The notes beneath the pieces are model-generated. The model did not search any database and was not told the origin of the DNA. It was given only the letters and a program-made list of their open reading frames with translations. Both the position numbers and the translations under genes were made by a program. This document shows, piece by piece, positions 1 to 6,098 of a stretch of 7,495 bases of DNA; the stretch's first letter is position 1; each line of letters begins with the position of its first letter. The DNA comes from Lentimicrobium sp. Its GTDB lineage: Bacteria; Bacteroidota; Bacteroidia; Bacteroidales; Lentimicrobiaceae. The DNA lies in contig JAAXUD010000121.1 of the NCBI GenBank assembly GCA_013336205.1, forward strand, positions 1 through 7,495. The letters run 5' to 3'.

Positions 1-886
1 CAATCAATAAGGTTACCTGGTCTGATCTGAGTTGCCCCCAGGGCTTGCTTACCAGGAAGCGGGGCGGGACTTCGCCTGTGAAGCGTTCAATAACAAAAGC
101 AGGGTTTAGTCGTTCGATGAACTCTACAATGAAATTCACATATTCTTCGAGCTCAAAAAGATGGAAATTTTCAGCATTTTCCATGTACTGCCGTGCCATC
201 AAGGTGTCCCTGACGATCTGTAACTGGTGAAACTTAATGGTAGTAAGCGGGAGTTGAGAAATGAGATCAACCTGCTGAAGCATTGTTTCGCGCGTTTCAC
301 CCGGTAGGCCGAAAATCAGATGGGCTCCGGTTTTAATGCCGGCTTCTGCTGTTTTATTGATCGCAGTTACCGTTTGTTCCCAGGTATGGCCGCGGTTAAT
401 TCTTTTCAGGGTTTCGTTACTGGTCGATTCCAGGCCATATTCAATGATAATATAATATTCTGCAGCAAGTTGACTGAAGTAGCTGAGTTTCTCCCCGTCA
501 ATACAATCGGGCCGGGTACCAATCACCAGTCCTGCTATTTCAGGATAGGATAAAGCCTGGCCATAGAGTTCTTTCAGGGTGCTGAGTGGTGCGTATGTAT
601 TTGAGTAGGTTTGAAAATAGGCCAGGTATTTCAGTGCGCGGCGATAACGGATTTTGTGAAATTCAATGCCTTCAGCTATTTGCATGGCCACCGTTTTGTG
701 CGGCTGACAATAGGATGGATTGAACGCATCATTGTTGCAGTAGGTGCAGCCACCGGATCCCACGGTCCCATCCCGGTTCGGGCAGGTAAAGCCGGCATCG
801 ATGGATACTTTCTGAACACGCTGGCCAAAGGTGCGTTTAAAGTACTCATTATAACTATTGTATCGCTTGTTGCTGAAAGGGTTCAT
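1..886 (-). CDS. Radical SAM protein, YhcC/TIGR01212 family (C-terminal end cut by window edge)
   Basis: A continuous frame of 295 codons runs from ATG at 886-884 off the left edge with no stop. The start is followed by MNPFSNKRYNSYNEYFKRTF, which fits the family N-terminus. The 4Fe-4S cluster motif is the spaced CX11CX2C of YhcC-type enzymes (C35, C47, C50 in GFTCPNRDG...GGCTYCN), not the usual CX3CX2C. Other family blocks are YLAYFQTYSNT (88-97), GTRPDC (123-128), a glutamate in EYGLES (149-154), INRGH (163-167) and HLIFGLPGE (189-197). Radical SAM enzymes reductively cleave S-adenosylmethionine to start radical chemistry in the cytoplasm. The Bacillus homologue YtqA (MnmL) has been implicated in wobble-uridine modification of tRNA; applying that here is inference. 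Relatives are about 300-315 residues, so perhaps 10-20 residues are missing. No clear promoter was found; the leader contains the repeat block at 900-1025. Confidence 0.93.
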   Translation of the reverse strand, partial: MNPFSNKRYNSYNEYFKRTFGQRVQKVSIDAGFTCPNRDGTVGSGGCTYCNNDAFNPSYCQPHKTVAMQIAEGIEFHKIRYRRALKYLAYFQTYSNTYAPLSTLKELYGQALSYPEIAGLVIGTRPDCIDGEKLSYFSQLAAEYYIIIEYGLESTSNETLKRINRGHTWEQTVTAINKTAEAGIKTGAHLIFGLPGETRETMLQQVDLISQLPLTTIKFHQLQIVRDTLMARQYMENAENFHLFELEEYVNFIVEFIERLNPAFVIERFTGEVPPRFLVSKPWGQLRSDQVTLLI

Positions 887-899
887 TTTTTCTTAATTG

Positions 900-948
900 G
901 CATGGGGCGTGGGGCATGGAGTGCAGGGCACAGGGCATAGGGCTCAGG
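900..948. repeat. Degenerate period-7 G-rich tandem repeat
   Basis: Seven consecutive heptamers run without a gap: GCATGGG, GCGTGGG, GCATGGA, GTGCAGG, GCACAGG, GCATAGG and GCTCAGG. Each unit begins with G and ends in two or three purines, so G-runs recur every seven bases. The plus strand therefore has at least four G-tracts with short spacers and could form a G-quadruplex; the minus strand is C-rich. The run ends 14 bases upstream of the radical SAM start codon, so it would lie in that gene's leader if the transcript begins upstream. It resembles low-complexity intergenic filler I associate with environmental Bacteroidota genomes, but its copy number here is unknown. Confidence 0.75.
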
Positions 949-949
949 G

Positions 950-996
950 CAGATTAATTTAGGGACGCGACATGTCGTGTCCCTAAATTTTATCTG
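950..996. repeat. 47-base near-perfect palindrome
   Basis: The two arms meet at the central ACATGT (970-975). Fourteen successive pairs out to 956 and 989 hold apart from the centre and one G-T wobble (967 with 978), reading AATTTAGGGACGCGACA against its complement. After a one-base bulge and one mismatch the pairing resumes for five bases (CAGAT at 950-954 with ATCTG at 992-996). It abuts the period-7 run on one side and nearly abuts the period-8 run on the other. It is not followed by a U-tract in either direction and is AT-rich only at the ends, so a simple terminator is unlikely. A REP-like or MITE-like dispersed palindrome is the most likely class; no transposase is nearby. Confidence 0.75.
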
Positions 997-1001
997 CTGA
1001 T

Positions 1002-1025
1002 TTTCATTTTTCCATTATTCCATTG
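1002..1025. repeat. Short period-8 tandem repeat (three units)
   Basis: Three adjacent octamers, TTTCATTT, TTCCATTA and TTCCATTG, place CATT at 1005, 1013 and 1021. On the minus strand this reads as repeated AATGGAA. It lies between the transporter's terminator hairpin and the palindrome. Three units could arise by chance in AT-rich DNA, but the exact spacing and the neighbouring repeats make it worth recording. Confidence 0.45.
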
Positions 1026-1028
1026 TTC

Positions 1029-1058
1029 AAAAAAAGGCTGCCTTTCCGGACAGCCTTT
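1029..1058 (-). terminator. Rho-independent terminator of the POT transporter gene
   Basis: On the minus strand an 8-bp stem (AAAGGCTG at 1033-1040 pairing with CAGCCTTT at 1051-1058) closes a ten-base loop and is followed by seven T residues (complement of A1029-A1035). It begins 27 bases after the transporter stop codon, the expected position and polarity. It separates the transporter transcript from the radical SAM gene downstream. Confidence 0.85.
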
Positions 1059-1085
1059 CTGAAAGTTGGTTATTATTGCTGTGGT

Positions 1086-2894
1086 TTATTTGGTTGCTGC
1101 CTCAAGGCGTTTCATAATTGAGAAAATGAAGATTGCTGAAAGCACACAACAAACAATGAAAATTGACCATAATTGCCATAAATCAAGTTTTCCCCAGAAA
1201 TCGCTGCCGATAAAGAGGAATTTGTTGCCTACTGCAGTTGCGAGCAACCAGCCTCCCTGCATCAGACCCTGAAAGCGGGCAGGAGCAACCTTCGAAACAA
1301 ATGAAAGTCCCATCGGGCTGAGGAATAGCTCGGCAATTGTAAGAATCAGGTAACTACTGATAAGCCAGTAAGGAATAACCCTTGAACTATCAGGAACCGG
1401 ATTGTATTTGGTTACTCCGTTTTCAACAACCTGAAGTTCGTGGGGCGAAACCAGGCCAATCGAAGCAACAAGGATTACCAGAAATCCCAATGCAGCGATA
1501 AACATCCCGATTCCAATTTTCTTGGGCGTAGATGGTTCCAGGTTTTTATTCCGCAACCAGGTAAAGACTGCCATCACCGGGAACGTCAATGAAACGATGA
1601 ACAAAGGGTTGAATGACTGGAATACTTCAGGTGCGATTGGGTTACTGACTGCAAAGCCCGAAACAAAGTAAAAGGTTAAACCACCAAATACCAGCGCCAT
1701 TGCACTACCAATAAGCTTATTGGAACTCTTTTTATTGAAAAGTAAAACCACACCGGCAATTGCTCCGATAAAAGTGAGAATTGATTCGAGGTTGAAGAAT
1801 ATATTGGTGAAGGCTGCCACTTCTTTAACTGTGTAGTCACGTGCGAAGAAAGTCAGGGTAAGACCATTCTGATGGAATGACATCCAGAAGAAAATTACTA
1901 CTATAAAAACGAGCAGTAATGAAGTAACCCGGGGACGCTCTTCCTTTGTAGAAATCTGGAACATCATAGCCACGAAGCCAACAAACAAGCCCACTGCCAT
2001 GCCGAGTGCCAGATCATCCATTACAACATAGAAAATTACAGAAGTGGTAATCATAAGTCCTGCTGCCAGAAGGAAACTAACAAGGTTGCCTTTTGCTTTT
2101 CCGCTGTTAGCGGTATCTTTTGCAACAACTTTGTCAACACTGGGTAAAAGTTTGTTGAAAATGATATAAACCAGCATGGAAATGACCATTGCTCCGGCTG
2201 CAATTCCAAAAGCGTAATTATATCCTCTGGCGAAAGCATCAATATAGTCGGTGGCGAATGCGCCAAGATCGGTTACAGCTTTGCCACTTACTTTATCTGC
2301 GAGGGCCTGGAATGCAGTAGTGTCTTCAAGAGATCCTTTGGTGTAGGCGTGGCACATAGCAGGTAAACTTCCGTCGTGCAAAAAGCCCTGGGTTTTCAGG
2401 AACCAGTTGCGGATACCGGTAGCAACAAAAGGGGCGAAGAATGCACCAATATTGATTCCCATGTAGAAAATCATAAAAGCGGAGTCTCTCACTTTTGAGT
2501 AACGAGGATCGTCATACATCTGACCAACAACAGCCTGGAGATTTCCCTTGAACAATCCATTTCCCAATGCGATGGTAAAGAGGCCTGTAAGTGTTATAGC
2601 CAGCGGATTGCCAGGGATAGCCATGACTACATATCCTGCAAACATGATAACTATACCCATCAGAATTACAAATTTGTATTTTCTGGTGGCGTCAGCTAAT
2701 ATACCCCCGATAAGGGCCAGGGCATAGATTCCAAAATAGAACCAACTGTAATAACCGCCTGCCTGTGACTCGGTAAGACCATACTTGGCCTGGAGAAATA
2801 ATACAAGAATGGCCATCATGGTGTAGAAGCCGAAACGTTCTCCCATATTTGAGAAGAACGCAACCAATAGTCCTTTAGGATGCTCTTTTAACAT
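1086..2894 (-). CDS. POT/PTR2-family proton-coupled peptide transporter (MFS)
   Basis: This 602-aa integral membrane protein belongs to the proton-dependent oligopeptide transporters, which import di- and tripeptides across the inner membrane. Family marks in order are NMGERFGFYTM (16-26) in helix 1, GNGLFKGN (111-118) with the conserved lysine K116, the PTR2 signature FYMGINIGAF (143-152), FWMSFHQNG (336-344) in helix 7, FNPLFIV (428-434) in helix 8, and AELFLSPMGLS (521-531), where E522 matches the substrate-binding glutamate of helix 10. It is about 100 residues longer than E. coli DtpA. The extra length lies in a polar loop at about 161-223 and in two additional hydrophobic stretches at about 362-386 and 395-414, between the usual helices 7 and 8. 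The first glutamate of ExxER is N16, and the helix-7 acidic position appears to be H341. It has its own promoter candidate and terminator, so it is probably monocistronic. Confidence 0.95.
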   Translation of the reverse strand: MLKEHPKGLLVAFFSNMGERFGFYTMMAILVLFLQAKYGLTESQAGGYYSWFYFGIYALALIGGILADATRKYKFVILMGIVIMFAGYVVMAIPGNPLAITLTGLFTIALGNGLFKGNLQAVVGQMYDDPRYSKVRDSAFMIFYMGINIGAFFAPFVATGIRNWFLKTQGFLHDGSLPAMCHAYTKGSLEDTTAFQALADKVSGKAVTDLGAFATDYIDAFARGYNYAFGIAAGAMVISMLVYIIFNKLLPSVDKVVAKDTANSGKAKGNLVSFLLAAGLMITTSVIFYVVMDDLALGMAVGLFVGFVAMMFQISTKEERPRVTSLLLVFIVVIFFWMSFHQNGLTLTFFARDYTVKEVAAFTNIFFNLESILTFIGAIAGVVLLFNKKSSNKLIGSAMALVFGGLTFYFVSGFAVSNPIAPEVFQSFNPLFIVSLTFPVMAVFTWLRNKNLEPSTPKKIGIGMFIAALGFLVILVASIGLVSPHELQVVENGVTKYNPVPDSSRVIPYWLISSYLILTIAELFLSPMGLSFVSKVAPARFQGLMQGGWLLATAVGNKFLFIGSDFWGKLDLWQLWSIFIVCCVLSAIFIFSIMKRLEAATK

Positions 2895-2949
2895 AAAAAT
2901 AAGGTGTTAGTGATTAATAAAGATGTTGATCTGTTGATTTTTCCCTAGG

Positions 2950-2975
2950 CAAAAATAGCCAAAATTTAATGCAAA
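2950..2975 (-). promoter_or_regulatory. Bacteroidota-type promoter candidate for the peptide transporter gene
   Basis: Read on the minus strand, TTTG (2975-2972) is followed after 14 bases by TATTTTTG (2957-2950), an exact match to the Bacteroidota -7 element TAnnTTTG. The spacing is shorter than the usual 17-23 bases, which lowers confidence. Transcription would start near 2944, giving a leader of about 50 bases before the ATG at 2894. Confidence 0.5.
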
Positions 2976-2999
2976 CCTGATAAAAAAGGAGGTCTTAGG

Positions 3000-5111
3000 C
3001 TACAATCTGAGCCTGAGCTGAATTTTAACTTCTGACTTTTTATTACCCTGAATCTCATCGAGTCCTGATCCGATGATTTGCTGATTTGCATAATAGGTAA
3101 TTGAGTATCTGATCCAGATGTCAAGGTTTCGTCCAAAACTGTACTTGCCCATCAGGTAAAACCGGCTTCCTTTGTAGTAATATGACGGGATTGAGAAAGC
3201 ATAAAGCACATCACTTTCATAGGCATAAAGGCGTTCATTGTAAGTGTCGGTATCAAAAAGTGCAAAACGTGTATTTATTTGCCAGGGCTTTTCGGGGTGG
3301 TTGTAGGCAAGGTCCTGATAAATAAGGAACCCATTGCGTTTTTCGAACCCAGGCATTTGCCAGTCGGTTGTTTCAAGCCGGGTTTTAAGTGTGATAATTT
3401 CGTTTGGTTTAAAATTCAGGTCGATTCTGAAGTTTTGTTTAGTTTCGGGTTCCGGATAAACGGTGTATCCACCAGGTTCTGAAGGATTCAATTGTTTTTG
3501 CTGATACCTGTATCGGAATAGAATCTGAGTTCTCCTGGATGGGGTGTAGGTAAGCTGTGTAAGGTATTCTTTACCATGTGAAGGGGCATCAACCCTGTAT
3601 CTTAGCCATGGGAATGTAAAATAGTCAGCATAAGCTGAAAGGCTTACCCTTTTGTGTAGTTGAGCCAGAATACCGACGTAGATTCCTTTTTCATTGGAAT
3701 TACGGCTGCCTTCTGCAAAAGCATTACTGTAAAGATTCTGGTAATCTTTAGAATAGTTGCGATAAATCAATGAAAGTGCAAGCCTTGGATCCGGAGTTGC
3801 TGTAGCGCCAGCCAGTATGGCTTTACCGCCATTGTCACTGCCCGATATTTCACCAAAGAGCGTGAGCGATTTCAGGATTACCGCGTAGTCAAATCCAACA
3901 TTAGTCAATGATTTTCCCCTGAAGTCGAATTTGTTGTAGAGTTCTTCACTCCGCTGCAGTTCATTGCCCAACTCAGTATGTACGGCTGTTGCTCCGAGCC
4001 TGAACATTTTTAACCGCGTTTGTAAGTTCCCTCCATAAACAGTCTGGTCAATAGCGTCCTTGTTGGATAATTCGTTTGGAGTCCGATGATAGCCGGATTC
4101 CTGCAGAGAACTTATGTAGTAATCTTCGGAAGATAAGGAGTCAGTCCCTTCAACATTGGCGTCAACTTTTTTTGAAGAGTAAAACAAAGTCAGGTCAGTA
4201 TTTTTAAATGGAGTTACTGTAGCAGCTGCACCACGCATAAAGAGATTCTCGTTGGCGCCTGCACTTGGCTTCACGGCCTGAGCTATTCTTCTGTTGGTGA
4301 TGGCATTGGTTGATTTGCCAAAACCAAGGCTGCTGGTCATGGTAAGACCTTGCCCAAACTGAACATGGTAATCGCCCAGTGCAAAATGTTTTAGAAACTT
4401 TTTTCCGGTGTAATAGAAATGGAAACTATAAAAATCAAACCCTTTTTTTAGGGTATCGGATTTTGGAAAGAAGGTTTCACCGGCATCTTTTTCCATGGTT
4501 ACCCCAAACCGGATCTTGTTATAAAAGCTATAGCCATAACGCAGGTATATTTTCTCAGGACCTCCCAGGTACCTGGAATTTGGATTGGCCTGATAAGAAG
4601 AGTCATCAATGGGTGAATACCCTTTTTGTTCCTGCAACACCTGCTGATAACGGGTGATTATCTGATGCTTACCGTAATTGAGCATGTTTTTTAAGGTAAG
4701 ATCAGTACCATAAGGCTTGAGTTCGAATGTTATAAACGGAGCGAGGTTAGTAACAAGTGTTGAGTCGAAGCCTTCTATCATGTTAAGTTCAAAAGGACTG
4801 GTCAGTTCCCCGAATTTTTGAATATAAGTGGTCAGATTGTATATCTGCAGGTCGTTTAGCTGCAGTTGCATAAGTTCCCGTTCTGAAGCCTGATTAATAT
4901 TGATTGGATTTCTGACATATTGCATCAATTCATCCACAACGTCAGAATAGTCCAGTTCCGAATCTGTTTTTTCTGATAATTGCTCAATCTTATCTTCGAG
5001 ATTCGGGGAGGTGGCTTGCGCGGGCTTAACTGGTTCCTGGGCAAATAAGGCCTTTCCGGATAAGAGGGTTAATGCCAGAAGAAAAGAAAGTATAAGAGTA
5101 GATAGCTTCAT
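3000..5111 (-). CDS. Secreted helix-hairpin-helix (ComEA-like) protein fused to an outer-membrane beta-barrel-like region
   Basis: The protein has 703 residues. Residues 1-24 look like a Sec signal peptide with cleavage after ALFA. A charged linker (about 25-65) leads to a tandem helix-hairpin-helix module at about 66-130, opening with NPININQASERELMQL, the typical ComEA/HHH_3 entry, and closing with LVTNLAPFITFE. The remaining 570 or so residues are rich in alternating aromatic or hydrophobic and polar residues (for example FYSFHFYYTG, LRYGYSFYNKIRFG, RFYLMGKYSFG) and end in VKIQLRLRL, as expected of a large outer-membrane barrel, though the last residue is Leu rather than Phe. The hairpin turns lack the GIG glycines, so DNA binding cannot be assumed. 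It begins five bases after the stop of the 273-aa barrel gene, so the two are almost certainly co-transcribed. Homologues are usually annotated only as HhH-domain proteins; I know no established function. Confidence 0.85.
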   Translation of the reverse strand: MKLSTLILSFLLALTLLSGKALFAQEPVKPAQATSPNLEDKIEQLSEKTDSELDYSDVVDELMQYVRNPININQASERELMQLQLNDLQIYNLTTYIQKFGELTSPFELNMIEGFDSTLVTNLAPFITFELKPYGTDLTLKNMLNYGKHQIITRYQQVLQEQKGYSPIDDSSYQANPNSRYLGGPEKIYLRYGYSFYNKIRFGVTMEKDAGETFFPKSDTLKKGFDFYSFHFYYTGKKFLKHFALGDYHVQFGQGLTMTSSLGFGKSTNAITNRRIAQAVKPSAGANENLFMRGAAATVTPFKNTDLTLFYSSKKVDANVEGTDSLSSEDYYISSLQESGYHRTPNELSNKDAIDQTVYGGNLQTRLKMFRLGATAVHTELGNELQRSEELYNKFDFRGKSLTNVGFDYAVILKSLTLFGEISGSDNGGKAILAGATATPDPRLALSLIYRNYSKDYQNLYSNAFAEGSRNSNEKGIYVGILAQLHKRVSLSAYADYFTFPWLRYRVDAPSHGKEYLTQLTYTPSRRTQILFRYRYQQKQLNPSEPGGYTVYPEPETKQNFRIDLNFKPNEIITLKTRLETTDWQMPGFEKRNGFLIYQDLAYNHPEKPWQINTRFALFDTDTYNERLYAYESDVLYAFSIPSYYYKGSRFYLMGKYSFGRNLDIWIRYSITYYANQQIIGSGLDEIQGNKKSEVKIQLRLRL

Positions 5112-5116
5112 AAATC

Positions 5117-5938
5117 TTAGAATTTATAAGAAATAGAAGCCTGAGGAGAGTACCCCAGAATATTATGGTAGGAAGTGCTTATGTCAAGTGATAAATTTCC
5201 AAACAGGAAGCCTGCTCCAAATGAAAGCGCAGATGGCCCTGTAGAAGCGCCTCCCCGGAGAAAGAAGCGATCGTTAGGTTTATATTCAAGCCCGGCACTA
5301 ACTGTTGGATCTGTATTGATGTTTTTCTCGGTTTCAGCCAGAAGCGTGAATTTTTCGGATATTGAGTAAGCCGCACCAACCCTGAAAACAACAGGAGCCC
5401 GTTCATCGTTGTACTCTGCTATTTTTGCACTTATCGGGTTGTAAATATGTGCTCCTAAAACAAGTTTAGGTGTTATGTTGGCCATCATGCCGGCTTCAAA
5501 CGTAAGATAATTCTGTGTTCCATAACTTTCAGCCAATCGGATCATATTGTAATCAAGCTGCAATCCGAAAGAAAAATACTTGCCGAATCCTTTTGCAAAA
5601 GCAAGCCCGACTTTACTCTCATTAAATGCTGAGTAGCCAAAATGATTGAAGCTAAGGCCGATAGTACCAGATTTCATAGGATAGGCAACTGCCGCGGCTT
5701 TATATCCCAGCTCTTTGAGCAGATACCGGTTCTCGTAATAAACCCCGGCGGTTGTTGTTTGAATATTGGCAAGTCCCGCCTGATTATTAAAAGCTGACCA
5801 AAGGTCGCTTAAGGCAACTGAAGCATTGCCAAGTGCGGCAGATCTTGATCCGGTTGGCCTGTTCTCGCCCCCTGAAATAGCAAAAAAAGGAATAAATAAA
5901 AGAACAAATGCAATGATAAGGTTGTTTTTATTGTTCAT
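5117..5938 (-). CDS. PorV/PorQ-like outer-membrane beta-barrel protein
   Basis: The protein has 273 residues. Residues 1-22 form a hydrophobic signal peptide (LIIAFVLLFIPFFAIS). Next comes the block GSRSAALGNASVALSD (30-45) with NNQAGLANI (51-59), the counterpart of the G-R-A-AMGGA-VAL-D and NPAGLA pattern at the N-terminus of PorV/PorQ and FadL-like barrels. The remainder alternates short amphipathic strands and turns and ends in ASISYKF with a terminal Phe, the usual BAM recognition signal. It is shorter than PorV of the type IX secretion system (roughly 390 residues), so it should not be called PorV itself. It is the first gene of a two-gene operon with the HhH-barrel protein. A promoter candidate lies about 60 bases upstream. 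Outer-membrane location is well supported; function is unknown. Confidence 0.83.
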   Translation of the reverse strand: MNNKNNLIIAFVLLFIPFFAISGGENRPTGSRSAALGNASVALSDLWSAFNNQAGLANIQTTTAGVYYENRYLLKELGYKAAAVAYPMKSGTIGLSFNHFGYSAFNESKVGLAFAKGFGKYFSFGLQLDYNMIRLAESYGTQNYLTFEAGMMANITPKLVLGAHIYNPISAKIAEYNDERAPVVFRVGAAYSISEKFTLLAETEKNINTDPTVSAGLEYKPNDRFFLRGGASTGPSALSFGAGFLFGNLSLDISTSYHNILGYSPQASISYKF

Positions 5939-5995
5939 CAGGATTAATGCTTTGGGATATCAATAATAACTGGTTATGCAGGACTTTAATATGGG

Positions 5996-6028
5996 TAAAA
6001 ATAAGGCATTTGTCTTTAAGTTTGTCAA
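5996..6028 (-). promoter_or_regulatory. Promoter candidate for the outer-membrane operon
   Basis: On the minus strand TTGACA (6028-6023) is followed after 19 bases by TATTTTTA (6003-5996), one mismatch from TAnnTTTG. A start near 5990 would give a leader of about 50 bases to the ATG at 5938. A direct repeat of TTTGTC (plus strand 6009-6014 and 6021-6026, 12 bases apart) overlaps the spacer and upstream element and could be an operator, but two hexamers are weak evidence. Confidence 0.5.
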
Positions 6029-6040
6029 GCTTCCAATAAA

Positions 6041-6075
6041 ATTGAAAGAAAATCAGGTGTATTCCTTTATTTTTG
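6041..6075 (+). promoter_or_regulatory. Promoter candidate for the DUF2461 gene
   Basis: TATTTTTG at 6068-6075 exactly matches the Bacteroidota -7 element. ATTG at 6041-6044 is the best upstream partner, at a slightly long spacing of 23 bases. The predicted start near 6081 gives a leader of about 18 bases before the ATG at 6099. This promoter stands back to back with the one for the outer-membrane operon. Confidence 0.55.
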
Positions 6076-6098
6076 TGAAATTATGAAAAACAACTGCT

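Noticed and set aside
883..903. Short upstream frame (ATG at 903-901, six codons) overlapping the radical SAM start in an ATGA arrangement
   Set aside because: Six codons ending in lysines in an A-rich leader is easily chance, with no evidence of translation; an upstream-ORF role would be speculation.
45..940. Three open frames on the plus strand (61, 77 and 109 codons) opposite the radical SAM gene
   Set aside because: They lie antisense to a continuous, motif-rich radical SAM frame and their translations show no recognisable domain.
900..1028. CRISPR array
   Set aside because: The repeat units are 7-8 bases, degenerate and without spacers, and there are no cas genes.
2051..2266. 71-codon minus-strand frame inside the peptide transporter gene
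   Set aside because: It is an out-of-frame reading within a well-supported POT gene and shows no domain.
2982..3016. Possible terminator after the HhH-barrel gene
   Set aside because: The only stem (AGGCT 2997-3001 with AGCCT 3010-3014, overlapping the stop codon) is short and nine bases away from the T6 run, so it is too weak to call.
5179..5406. 75-codon minus-strand frame and a 64-codon plus-strand frame within the PorV/PorQ-like gene
   Set aside because: Both are alternative readings of a barrel gene whose own frame has a signal peptide and a C-terminal beta-signal.
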